A stretch of DNA of 18,500 nucleotides from Bacillota bacterium (GTDB taxonomy: Bacteria; Bacillota_C; Negativicutes; CTSoil-072). The translations under genes and the position numbers were made by a program. Each line of letters starts with the position of its first letter. The stretch's first letter is position 1. The notes under the pieces are model-generated. The model saw nothing but the letters and a program-made list of their open reading frames with translations. It ran no database searches and was not told the DNA's origin. Positions 7,783 through 14,655 of this stretch are shown here, one piece after another. Location of the stretch: the NCBI GenBank assembly GCA_017861495.1, contig JAGFXW010000103.1:1-18500 (forward strand), read 5' to 3'.

Positions 7783-8038
7783 AAAAACCCATGCTTAGCC
7801 GACCTGGTCTTTGCCCCCACACTCGCCTGCCGGAAGGTTCGCTACCAGAAACTTAATTCCCCTCACTACTACTCCTCTCGGCACCGTAACAGAAGAAAAA
7901 TCCGCTGTTATCGCGCGCCGGCAGGGCTTACCCCTAAGCCGCACCATGCTCAAAGCCCCATTTAGAGCCTCTTACGTGGATCGTTTCGCCTGCGACTGGC
8001 ATCGATTTTCAACCACAGACCTAAGCAAAATGGTTCTT
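7783..8038 (-). ncRNA. Structured RNA of about 256 nt, family not identified
   Basis: A sigma-A promoter (8046-8074) places the start at about 8038. The two ends pair: TGCTTAG (8027-8021) with CTAAGCA (7798-7792), extended by AACC with GGTT, and the 3' arm runs into TTTTT (7787-7783). Internal helices are GTGG/CCAC plus ATCG/CGAT plus GCC/GGC (8016-7976), a GGCTTA-GGGG-TAAGCC hairpin (7940-7925), CCTGCCGG with CCGGCAGG (7925-7918 with 7833-7826), and CGGCGC/GTGCCG plus TAACAG/CTGTTA (7920-7879). No open frame fits. It could be a stand-alone RNA or a leader controlling the zinc-ribbon gene. I see no tmRNA, RNase P, SRP or 6S signature. The raiA motif RNA is one family worth testing because hpf (raiA) is nearby; I cannot confirm it. 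Confidence 0.7.
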
Positions 8039-8045
8039 ACAATAA

Positions 8046-8074
8046 ATTATAGAATTCTTAGGGGTAAAATGCAA
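8046..8074 (-). promoter_or_regulatory. Sigma-A promoter of the structured RNA
   Basis: On the minus strand TTGCAT (8074-8069), 17 nt and TATAAT (8051-8046) are followed 7 nt later by the A at 8038, where the closing helix of the RNA begins. Confidence 0.75.
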
Positions 8075-8122
8075 GTAAAATCAAAAAATTCTTTGCAAAT
8101 CATCCAATTTCAGGTAATTTTC

Positions 8123-8151
8123 TTGCGGAACTGTTAGAATATTAGTAAAAT
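8123..8151 (+). promoter_or_regulatory. Sigma-A promoter of the GGDEF-EAL gene
   Basis: TTGCGG (8123-8128), 17 nt and TAAAAT (8146-8151) predict a start near 8158. It is divergent from the RNA promoter at 8046-8074. Confidence 0.6.
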
Positions 8152-8160
8152 GAGAGCATA

Positions 8161-8206
8161 AGACCACAACGAAGGCGGTCGGAAAGAGCTTCGTTAATAC
8201 CGGTCT
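8161..8206 (+). promoter_or_regulatory. Leader hairpin before the GGDEF-EAL gene
   Basis: AGACC (8161-8165) pairs with GGTCT (8202-8206), and AACGAAG (8168-8174) pairs with CTTCGTT (8189-8195), giving a 12-bp interrupted stem at the very 5' end of the predicted mRNA. There is no U-run. It does not match the c-di-GMP aptamer consensus. Its role is unknown. Confidence 0.5.
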
Positions 8207-8223
8207 GGCAAGGCGGCCTGTGT

Positions 8224-11181
8224 ATGTTGGCAAAAAACCGCAGTATCCTGATAGGAATAATCATATTGCTATCCATGCTCGGCTTTTCTTTTTCCTCCGC
8301 CCTTTGCCCGGTCTCACAAGCCCAGCCGCAGCCGAATATCATTATTCTCAACTCGTACGCCAAAGACATGCAGTGGACCAACGAACAAATTCGGGGGCTC
8401 ATGAAAGTCTTTATTGATTCCAGCCAACAGGCGGTCTTCCACGTGGAATATTTGGATGGAAAACATAGTCCCGATCCGCGAAACCCCCAATTGCTGCGCC
8501 AGCTTTATACCCTCCGGTACATGGAGAAAAAAACCGACCTGCTGATTACAACCGATCAAGATGCGCTGGACTTTGCCCTGAAATACCGGGCCGAAATCTT
8601 TTCCAACGCCCCCATCGTCTTTTCCGGCGTGTCGCAGGAAACAGCCGCACCGCTTCTGCAAGAGCAACGCAACGTAACCGGCATTTACGAAAACCCGGAT
8701 GCAGCAGGAACCCTCCGCCTGATGGAAACGTTCAATCCGTCCCTGCAAACCATTTACCTGGTCTACGAAAATACGGAACCTGGACTGCAAGTCGGTAAAC
8801 CGCTCGCCGACGCGATCCAAAAAATAAACCCCGGCCTTACGGTCGTTCACCTGAACACACTTCCTTACCAGGCCATCAGCGAAACACTGAAAACTGCGTC
8901 GGCCAACAGCGCGGTTCTTGTTGCCGCGTATTCCCGTGATGCGGCTAACGTCAGCATGGACGAGCAGCAATTTATCGAATTGTTCGGCGCCACTAGCCGG
9001 GCCCCGGTATATATCCTCTATGAAACACAAATGACCGCCAATATTGTCGGCGGCTGCTTGCTGTCCCCCTATCTCCAGGGCCAGGATGCCGCCCGCATCG
9101 GGTTACAGATACTACACGGTGATCCTGCAGCAGCCGTTCCTCCCGCCATCACCCAGGACAGTGCAATCACCGTGGATTATAGCCAATTGCTGCGTTATAA
9201 CCTGCCGACCGATAAAATCCCCGCCGGCAGCACCGTTTTGAACAAACCACCGCCGCCGGTATCTGTCTACGAGGAATACAAAAAAGCGATCTGGACAGCC
9301 GGCGTTTTGAGTTTGATTCCCATCCTGTACATTGCCATTTTGATCTCCAATGTCCGGAAACGCAAACGAGCCGAAATCAGCTTGAAAAAAAGCAACCAGG
9401 AGCTTTCCACCCTCTATCAACAGGTAGTTGCCTCAAAGAAGGACCTTCGCCAACAATATGAACAGCAAACCAACCTGCAGAAAGCGCTGCACGAAAGCGA
9501 AGAACGCTACAAACTGTCAGTAGATGGCGCTAATGACGGGTTATGGGACTGGGACATTCAAAATAAGGAAATCTATTTTTCCGACCGCTGCTGCGCGCTG
9601 ATCGGCTTACAAAAAAACTCCTGGAAAAGCACCGATCCCGAATTATTGAACCACTTACGAAAAATCTTGACCCGCAAAAACCTGCAACGCTCACAGGCCA
9701 CCTTAAAACGCCATTTTGCCGGCAAAACTGATTTCTATGTAAACGAACTGAATATCCATACCCCGGGTGGCGAGAAATGGATCCTGGCCCGCGGAAAAGC
9801 CTTGAAAAACGCCGACGGGCAGCCTATCCGCATGGCCGGTTCCATCGGCGACATCACCGAACGAAAAAAGATCGAAATGGAAATCAGCTATTTGGCTTAC
9901 CACGATTCATTGACGCATTTGGCTAACCGCATAGCGCTCTATGAACGGCTCGATCAAACCCTGAAATTCGCTTTCGATTCCGATCGTACCGGCGCCGTCT
10001 TGTTTATCGATATCGATAATTTTAAATTCATCAACGATACTTACAGCCATTCCTACGGCGACAAACTGCTCATCAACCTGGCCAGAGCGCTCGAAAAAAT
10101 CGCCAAAGGGCATGGCATCGTGGCCCGCATGGGCGGCGATGAATTCGTAATGCTGCTGGACAATATCAAACACAAAGACGAAGCGGAACGATACGCCCAA
10201 AAAGTGATCGATCTATTTGACAAACCGCTGAAAGTAAAAGATAAAAGTTTCCAAGTCACAGTCAGCATCGGAATCACCTTATATCCGGCCGACGGACGGA
10301 CAGCCGGCGAATTACTGAAGAACGCCGACCTGGCCATGTACCGGGCGAAACGACAGGGAAAAAACCGCTATCTGTTCTTCGATCAGTCCATCGCCGCCGC
10401 ACTGCGGGAAAAATTAACGATGAGCCGGAACCTCCACAATGCTCTCGCCAACGACGAACTTTGCTTGTGGTACCAGCCGCAAATCCACCTTCCTACCCGA
10501 AAAATTTCCGGTTTGGAAGCCCTGATCCGTTGGCAAAGCAAAGACCATGGTTTCGTAGTCCCCGTTGATTTTATTGATTTGGCGGAAGATACGGGACTGA
10601 TCGTCCCCATTGGCCTGTACGTGATACGAAACGCCTGCCGGTTCATCACGGAACTGCATCACCAAGGCTACCGCGAACTTACGGTAACTATCAATATTTC
10701 CGTCCTGCAACTGAGACAGGAAGATTTCGTTCCGGCTGTCGCCTCGATCCTGGACGAGACGGGGGTCGCCGCACACTGTGTGGGCTTTGAGATCACCGAA
10801 AGCGTTTTGATGGAAAACATTGAACTGCATCAGCAAAAACTATTGCAGCTGAAAGAGATGGGCATCACAATCCACTTGGACGACTTCGGTACCGGCTACT
10901 CCTCGCTGCGCTATTTAGATTCCCTGCCAATCGACGTCATCAAAATCGATAAATCCTTCGTTGACGGGATGGTCCGCGACAGCGGGAAAAGCGATTTGAC
11001 CCAGGTCATTATTAATCTGGCCCATCAGTTGGAAATGTCCGCGACTGCCGAAGGGGTGGAAACAACAGCCCAACTGGAAAAACTGCTCGAATATCGCTGC
11101 GACAAAGTCCAGGGCAATTTATTCAGCAAAGCAGTGCCGGAAAATCAAATCCGCGCTTTGTTGGAAGAAAAAAGGATCTGA
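8224..11181 (+). CDS. Membrane sensor with ABC_sub_bind, PAS, GGDEF and EAL domains (c-di-GMP turnover)
   Basis: The 985-residue protein has a signal segment (about 7-33) and an extracytoplasmic ABC_sub_bind-like domain (about 36-330). A transmembrane helix follows (about 358-376), then a coiled coil (379-428) and a PAS domain (429-550) ending GDITERKK. The GGDEF domain has an intact MGGDEF (637-641) but no RxxD inhibitory site before it. The EAL domain has EAL (765-767), EITES, DDFGTG (886-891), KIDKSF, AEGVE (942-946) and QGNLFSKA. All usual metal and base residues for c-di-GMP phosphodiesterase activity appear present, so either or both activities are possible. The ligand sensed outside the membrane is unknown. 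The ribosome binding site (AAGG, 10 nt away) is weak. It is a single-gene unit between its own promoter and terminator. Confidence 0.94.
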   Translation: MLAKNRSILIGIIILLSMLGFSFSSALCPVSQAQPQPNIIILNSYAKDMQWTNEQIRGLMKVFIDSSQQAVFHVEYLDGKHSPDPRNPQLLRQLYTLRYMEKKTDLLITTDQDALDFALKYRAEIFSNAPIVFSGVSQETAAPLLQEQRNVTGIYENPDAAGTLRLMETFNPSLQTIYLVYENTEPGLQVGKPLADAIQKINPGLTVVHLNTLPYQAISETLKTASANSAVLVAAYSRDAANVSMDEQQFIELFGATSRAPVYILYETQMTANIVGGCLLSPYLQGQDAARIGLQILHGDPAAAVPPAITQDSAITVDYSQLLRYNLPTDKIPAGSTVLNKPPPPVSVYEEYKKAIWTAGVLSLIPILYIAILISNVRKRKRAEISLKKSNQELSTLYQQVVASKKDLRQQYEQQTNLQKALHESEERYKLSVDGANDGLWDWDIQNKEIYFSDRCCALIGLQKNSWKSTDPELLNHLRKILTRKNLQRSQATLKRHFAGKTDFYVNELNIHTPGGEKWILARGKALKNADGQPIRMAGSIGDITERKKIEMEISYLAYHDSLTHLANRIALYERLDQTLKFAFDSDRTGAVLFIDIDNFKFINDTYSHSYGDKLLINLARALEKIAKGHGIVARMGGDEFVMLLDNIKHKDEAERYAQKVIDLFDKPLKVKDKSFQVTVSIGITLYPADGRTAGELLKNADLAMYRAKRQGKNRYLFFDQSIAAALREKLTMSRNLHNALANDELCLWYQPQIHLPTRKISGLEALIRWQSKDHGFVVPVDFIDLAEDTGLIVPIGLYVIRNACRFITELHHQGYRELTVTINISVLQLRQEDFVPAVASILDETGVAAHCVGFEITESVLMENIELHQQKLLQLKEMGITIHLDDFGTGYSSLRYLDSLPIDVIKIDKSFVDGMVRDSGKSDLTQVIINLAHQLEMSATAEGVETTAQLEKLLEYRCDKVQGNLFSKAVPENQIRALLEEKRI

Positions 11182-11215
11182 GGAAAAATGAAACGTTTTC
11201 CCCGGATCCTTATTT
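11170..11215. terminator. Terminator of the GGDEF-EAL gene, probably shared with fliT
   Basis: AAGGATC (11172-11178), overlapping the stop codon, pairs with GGATCCTT (11204-11211), and GGAAAA pairs with TTTTCC inside. TATTTTT follows on the plus strand. A-rich sequence on the other side makes it usable for the converging fliT transcript. Confidence 0.75.
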
Positions 11216-11235
11216 TTCTGCGTATTTGTACGCTT

Positions 11236-11577
11236 TTATACGCTGACATTCTTCAGCCAACCGACATTAGCGATTGCAGTGGGTGTGCCACGAAACGATT
11301 CGTACGTGCTGGAAACCGTCTTTTGCTGCTGCATCTTGTTGCGCAGCGTTTGCAGCGCTGAAGCAATCTGCTGCTCCTGTTCCATAATCGACCGCAACAT
11401 GGCTTGCCCCGTCGGAGAGCCGCGATACGCCTTGTCCCCCGATGCCGTAATCATTTGCTGCAACTGTTCCCGCTGGTCCAACAAGGTATTCACCAGCGAA
11501 AAATCCCGTTTCGCAATAAACTTGGTCATTTCACGCGTCAGGAACGCATATTCCTGCCACAATTTTTCAATCGTCAT
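11236..11577 (-). CDS. fliT: FliT-like flagellar export chaperone
   Basis: This 113-residue, mostly helical protein (MTIEKLWQEYAFLTREMTKF, then repeated Gln/Leu heptads) starts one base after the fliS stop, with AGGGAGA overlapping the fliS end as ribosome binding site. Position and size match fliT. That protein is a cytoplasmic chaperone that keeps the cap protein FliD export-ready and, in some bacteria, affects flagellar gene regulators. Sequence similarity across FliT proteins is low, so the call rests mainly on the fliD-fliS-fliT order, the length and the helical pattern. It is the last gene of the flaG-fliD-fliS-fliT unit. Confidence 0.72.
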   Translation of the reverse strand: MTIEKLWQEYAFLTREMTKFIAKRDFSLVNTLLDQREQLQQMITASGDKAYRGSPTGQAMLRSIMEQEQQIASALQTLRNKMQQQKTVSSTYESFRGTPTAIANVGWLKNVSV

Positions 11578-11578
11578 G

Positions 11579-11971
11579 TTATCTCCCTATGGCCCTCGCC
11601 GGACGAATTTCTTTCATTGCCTGAAACCACGTATCACGCAGTTCCGTCAACAGTCCTTTTGCTTCGAGAAGCATTTCTTTATCTTTCTTTAAATTGGCCT
11701 GAATCAGCCGGTAGTTGATATAATCGTAGAGTTTGTACCAGCCCTGGGAAATTTCATATTGCATATCCAGCGTGCACATGAATTCCTTGACAATATCCTG
11801 GGCCCGCATATTCTTATTATGACAAGCCTGCATATCGCCAGTCTCTAAAGCCGCTACACTTTCGCTGATAAACCGGATCGCTCCGTTGTATAACATCAGC
11901 GTCAATTCTTCCGGCGACGCTGTCATAATTTGCTGCTGTTTGTACGCATTTGCCGATGTTGCTGTGTTCAT
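11579..11971 (-). CDS. fliS: Flagellar export chaperone FliS
   Basis: The 130-residue helical protein has the family hallmarks: NAYKQQQIMTASPEELTLML near the N-terminus, the YNGAIRF helix, and LYDYINYRLIQANLKKD in the third helix. FliS binds the C-terminal disordered region of flagellin in the cytoplasm and prevents premature polymerisation until export. The ATG at 11971 has GGAGGA upstream. The gene follows fliD by about 35 bp and is followed at once by fliT. In FliW/CsrA systems FliS also shapes the pool of free flagellin sensed by FliW, which fits with csrA and fliW in this window. Confidence 0.96.
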   Translation of the reverse strand: MNTATSANAYKQQQIMTASPEELTLMLYNGAIRFISESVAALETGDMQACHNKNMRAQDIVKEFMCTLDMQYEISQGWYKLYDYINYRLIQANLKKDKEMLLEAKGLLTELRDTWFQAMKEIRPARAIGR

Positions 11972-12006
11972 AATCGTTCCTCCTTATCCAATCCAGCCAT
12001 TATCCA

Positions 12007-12983
12007 TTACGAACTGGTTCCCAGCTGTTGTGACAGCCAGGCGCTCTGTGACGATAATTTTTCCAACGCCGTTTCCATGGCATCGAATTGGTTATAATAC
12101 CGGTCTTCGATATCATCCAAGCGATCGCTGAAATTATCCATATCCGTAATGTACGTGCGAATCTGTTTGGCAATACTGCTTTTCGTATCGCCGCTGATCG
12201 AAGCCGTAACACCGGCCTTGCTCACGATCTTGTCCATAGCCGTCTTGAGCGTATCGTACAGCCGAACGGCAATCCCCTTCTCATTGCTCGTTGTGCCGGA
12301 GGAACCGAATATTTTATTCACGGCATCCGGATCGGCCGCCAGCGCCGTGCGCAGCTTCGTTTCATCGAGGTACAGCTTGCCGCCTTCCGTGTAATATCCG
12401 GTCGTAATGCCAATCGACGAAGCTGTCGTATAGCTACCGGTCAGCCCGGAAATCGGGGTGGAAAAATTGCTACGCACACTGCTGACTAAATTCTGCAAAA
12501 TCGAGTCATGGTATAATAAACCGCTTTTCGCCTTTTCCGTCCAGGTCTTAATATCGTCTTCCGACATTTCCGATTTCTGATCATCGGTCAACGGCGTATA
12601 AGCGGAATAGCGTTCCTCATCCACTTCCCCGTTCACCTTGGTCAGCAGCGCATTATACGATTCAATAAAACTTTTTACGTTCGCGACGGTTTTATCAATG
12701 TCCGGTGACGCCATGATCTGGACCGGATTCTCCGTGGTTCCGCCTACCGATTTCAACGAATAATTGATGCCGGAGATGCTGAAATTGTTGGTAGATTGCG
12801 AAAGCTCGATCCCGTCCAATTGAAACTCCGCATCTTTTCCGGAAGCCGCAGTTGTGCTGATTTTCAGATTATCGGCCAGAAAACTCAGCCCGGCTGCATC
12901 ACTGCCGGAAAAATCGATACCCGAATCGGACCCGGTACCGTTCGTGTACAGGAATAACCGGTCCAGCGTCGTATCATAGCTTT
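12007..12983 (-). CDS. fliD: Flagellar cap protein FliD, C-terminal part in a shifted frame
   Basis: An open frame without its own ribosome binding site continues fliD from about SYDTTLDRLF (starting near 12981) to the family's typical C-terminus (AWLSQQLGTSS). About 325 residues are covered, including the FliD_C region with DGIELSQSTNNF and IESYNALLTKVNGEV. The frame is displaced by one relative to the N-terminal part, which ends at 12885. Gene callers may start it at the internal TTG at 12819, but homology clearly extends upstream to about 12980. FliD forms the pentameric or hexameric cap at the filament tip and is needed for flagellin assembly. As written, this part would not be translated as a working cap protein. 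Confidence 0.85.
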
Positions 12984-13397
12984 GATGCTGATGTTGAACG
13001 TTCCGCTGATTCCGAACTGATTGGCCAGCGTATCCTTCGCAGTTCCGGTTGTAATCGCCGCGCTGCTGATTTTTTTCACCCCGTCAGCCAGCTGAGTAAC
13101 CACCAGATCGTGGTTTATCAGCACCGCATCGGCGTTTGCCGTCACCGTCGCCACCGATTCATTGCTGGAAGACGCGGTCTTCGGCGTTAACGTCGCCTGC
13201 AGCTTATTCGTAAATGCCGTATTGCGAAAATCGCTGATCGTAGTGTACATCGTATTGTAATCGGCTTTTTGCCATTCCAGCACGGTTTTCTTCTGGCCCA
13301 TCTCATCGTATTTCACACGTCGGGCCTTCATTAGGCTTTTCACCATGCTGTCGATGTCCAAGCCGGAAACTCCCAGATTGGAGATCCTTGTTGTCAT
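12885..13397 (-). CDS. fliD: Flagellar cap protein FliD, N-terminal part, truncated by frameshift
   Basis: The frame starts at the ATG at 13397 behind AAGGAGGA. It encodes a good FliD_N domain: ISNLGVSGLDIDSMV, LMKARRVKYDEM and LEWQKADYNTMYTTISDFR, through to GISGTFNISIK at about residue 137. After that residue the frame leaves FliD homology and ends 34 residues later. Another frame resumes FliD at once with SYDTTLDRLF. The linker of about 25-30 residues that normally lies between these segments seems to be missing, so the lesion looks like an out-of-frame deletion near 12980 and not a single-base slip. A GGA-loop hairpin lies in the leader (13421-13436). Confidence 0.85.
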   Translation of the reverse strand: MTTRISNLGVSGLDIDSMVKSLMKARRVKYDEMGQKKTVLEWQKADYNTMYTTISDFRNTAFTNKLQATLTPKTASSSNESVATVTANADAVLINHDLVVTQLADGVKKISSAAITTGTAKDTLANQFGISGTFNISIKAMIRRWTGYSCTRTVPGPIRVSIFPAVMQPG

Positions 13398-13400
13398 GCC

Positions 13401-13436
13401 TTTTCCTCCTTGACCTCACGCAGGCATCCTTACCTG
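13401..13436 (-). promoter_or_regulatory. Possible CsrA-binding leader of fliD
   Basis: On the minus strand CAGG/CCTG (13436-13433 and 13424-13421) close a loop that contains AAGGA. The ribosome binding site AAGGAGGA (13411-13404) provides a second GGA. The arrangement mirrors the flagellin leader, although the stem is only 4 bp. Confidence 0.35.
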
Positions 13437-13470
13437 TCTTTTAAGTGACTATTGCAAACGTCCGCTTCTA

Positions 13471-13866
13471 CTACACTTTTTTATCCAGTAACCCGCCAAT
13501 ATACTTGCTGATTGCCGCCATCGTGTCCAATAATTGATGCGGCGGAAACTCTTTCAATACCTTATCCGTCTGCTTGTCGACGACCTTGACAATCAAGCGT
13601 CCCGTATCCTGATGCAGCGAAAACTGGATATCCGTATTCAGCGACTCCATAAATTTCGTCATCTCGTCCGTCATTTTTTCCATATCCTCACGGCTTAACG
13701 GATCTTTATTATCATCCTGTTTACCTTGTACGGCATCCGTACTTTTTTTTGTTTCTGTCGAACGATCTTTTGCTTTGGCACCGGCAGTCGCGTCAGCCGC
13801 AGCCGGCGAACGCACAGCGGAAATCGTTGCACTCACGTCATTGGAGGCAACCGGGTTTATTTCCAT
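13471..13866 (-). CDS. flaG: Flagellar protein FlaG
   Basis: This is a 131-residue protein with a low-complexity N-terminus rich in Ala, Asp and Lys (about 1-60) and a conserved FlaG domain (about 60-131). The domain includes IQFSLHQDTGRLIVKVVD and KEFPPHQLLDTMAAI. FlaG proteins lie before fliD in many bacteria and influence filament length; the mechanism is unknown. The ATG at 13866 (MEINPVAS) is chosen because AGGTGA lies 5-6 nt upstream. The earlier ATGs at 13887 and 13872 have no usable ribosome binding site. A sigma-28-like promoter lies upstream (13909-13936). It heads the flaG-fliD-fliS-fliT unit. Confidence 0.93.
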   Translation of the reverse strand: MEINPVASNDVSATISAVRSPAAADATAGAKAKDRSTETKKSTDAVQGKQDDNKDPLSREDMEKMTDEMTKFMESLNTDIQFSLHQDTGRLIVKVVDKQTDKVLKEFPPHQLLDTMAAISKYIGGLLDKKV

Positions 13867-13908
13867 ATTCATCACCTCATACCGCAAAGTAATGTTCTTC
13901 TGCTTATA

Positions 13909-13936
13909 CTATCGAACGATTTTGCAATTTCCATTA
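13909..13936 (-). promoter_or_regulatory. Candidate sigma-28 (FliA/SigD) promoter of flaG
   Basis: On the minus strand TAAT (13936-13933), 16 nt and TTCGATAG (about 13916-13909) approximate TAAA-N15-GCCGATAA. The -10 core CGATA is intact and the flanks are weak. Confidence 0.4.
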
Positions 13937-13963
13937 GCCCCCTGGAAAAATATTTTTTCGCAT

Positions 13964-13992
13964 GTAAAAAAGCCCGCTAAATAAGCGAGCTT
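13964..13992 (-). terminator. Terminator of the riboswitch-controlled small gene
   Basis: AGCTCGCT (13991-13984) pairs with AGCGGGCT (13978-13971) over 8 bp with one wobble, followed by TTTTTT on the minus strand. Confidence 0.8.
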
Positions 13993-14043
13993 AATAAACA
14001 TACGTGTTAACCGTATTAATAACGCACTAAACGAACCGCAAAA

Positions 14044-14247
14044 TTACCGGCAAGCCTTACATTTGCGCGCGAACTGAATGTAACTTTCCAGTTCCGATAT
14101 CAGTTGGGCCAAATCCTCCCGAGAAGCATTATCCGGCGGCTGATCAATCGCCTCCCGAATGATCGCCTTGATCTGAATCGGATGATAGCCACAGTTTTCT
14201 AATTCGTGCGTCAAGTTTGTTACCTGATTCAACATTTCAACCATCAT
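14044..14247 (-). CDS. Small protein of unknown function under a c-di-GMP riboswitch
   Basis: The product is about 67 residues (MVEMLNQVTNLTHELENCGY...). It is helical and charged, with three cysteines, two in a C-terminal CKAC. There is no signal peptide or membrane segment. I do not recognise a family. The ATG at 14247 sits 7 nt after GGAGG, while the ATG at 14253 touches the ribosome binding site. A c-di-GMP-I riboswitch lies immediately upstream and a terminator immediately downstream, so this is the sole target of that switch. It sits between flagellin and flaG in the flagellar block. By inference it is a candidate effector or regulator of motility or surface attachment that responds to c-di-GMP. 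Confidence 0.8.
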   Translation of the reverse strand: MMVEMLNQVTNLTHELENCGYHPIQIKAIIREAIDQPPDNASREDLAQLISELESYIQFARKCKACR

Positions 14248-14277
14248 AGACATCCCTCCATGGAAAAATAGAATCCT

Positions 14278-14297
14278 CGTTTTAACGTTCTAAAACG
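14278..14297 (-). promoter_or_regulatory. Hairpin between riboswitch aptamer and small gene (possible expression platform)
   Basis: CGTTTTA (14297-14291) pairs with TAAAACG (14284-14278). It shares a base with the 3' arm of the aptamer's P1 stem, so the two could compete. The nearest T-run comes about 10 nt later, so a standard terminator is not obvious and the ON/OFF sense cannot be read. Confidence 0.4.
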
Positions 14298-14380
14298 GCA
14301 ACCTGGCAATCATCATGCCGACCGGCACCTTAGACCCAAGGTTTTGCGTCCATACTTTTCAGTAAGTTTGCCTATAGACT
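14290..14380 (-). ncRNA. Cyclic di-GMP-I riboswitch (GEMM-I)
   Basis: The minus strand shows the GEMM-I consensus in order. There is a 5' P1 arm GGCAA (14372-14368), a P2 stem closed by a GAAA tetraloop (about 14360-14357), GGACGCAAAACC, GGGTCTAAGG (tetraloop receptor side), ATGATTGCCAGG and the 3' P1 arm TTGCC (14301-14297). The aptamer binds c-di-GMP and controls the gene starting at 14247. A c-di-GMP enzyme is encoded at 8224-11181 in the same window. The promoter was not clear to me. Confidence 0.92.
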
Positions 14381-14495
14381 GTTTATTCTGTTGTTGAGCG
14401 AAACAAAATCAGAAAACTAAAATATTTTATCCCGTACATTCAAAATACCATAAATGGGGAAAATAATCAACTAAAATGCACTAAAATGAATACTC

Positions 14496-14516
14496 GGGGT
14501 CAGGCTTGACTTATTG
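14496..14516 (+). repeat. 21-bp motif, left copy (GGGGTCAGGCTTGACTTATT type)
   Basis: This segment matches the reverse complement of 16453-16473 at 19 of 21 positions. The two copies face each other and bracket corA plus hicAB. They resemble termini of small REP/transposon-like elements. No transposase gene lies between them. Confidence 0.5.
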
Positions 14517-14655
14517 AAAAGTTGACTTATTTCGTTTTTAAGAGACAGGAGGACAAATTCTTTATCCCGCCCCAAAAGAAGGGTTTTCGAAGCAACTACG
14601 GGAAATGTGAAATCAACGAATAATTTTATTGTCTACGCCAAGGAGGTTTTCATCT

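Noticed and set aside
7774..8137. Short plus-strand frames of 63 and 108 codons
   Set aside because: They lie on the opposite strand of the structured RNA, have no ribosome binding sites and show no recognisable protein motifs.
8161..8223. A second c-di-GMP riboswitch ahead of the GGDEF-EAL gene
   Set aside because: The hairpin lacks the GAAA-capped P2, the GGACGCAAA segment and the GCCAGG segment seen at 14290-14380.
8314..9030. A 238-codon minus-strand frame
   Set aside because: It is a shadow of the sensor domain of the GGDEF-EAL gene, whose frame has clear conserved domains.
14518..14655. Possible Mg2+ (M-box) riboswitch in front of corA
   Set aside because: None of the M-box conserved segments were found and no terminator or antiterminator pair is visible; only the REP-like motif and an ordinary ribosome binding site are present.
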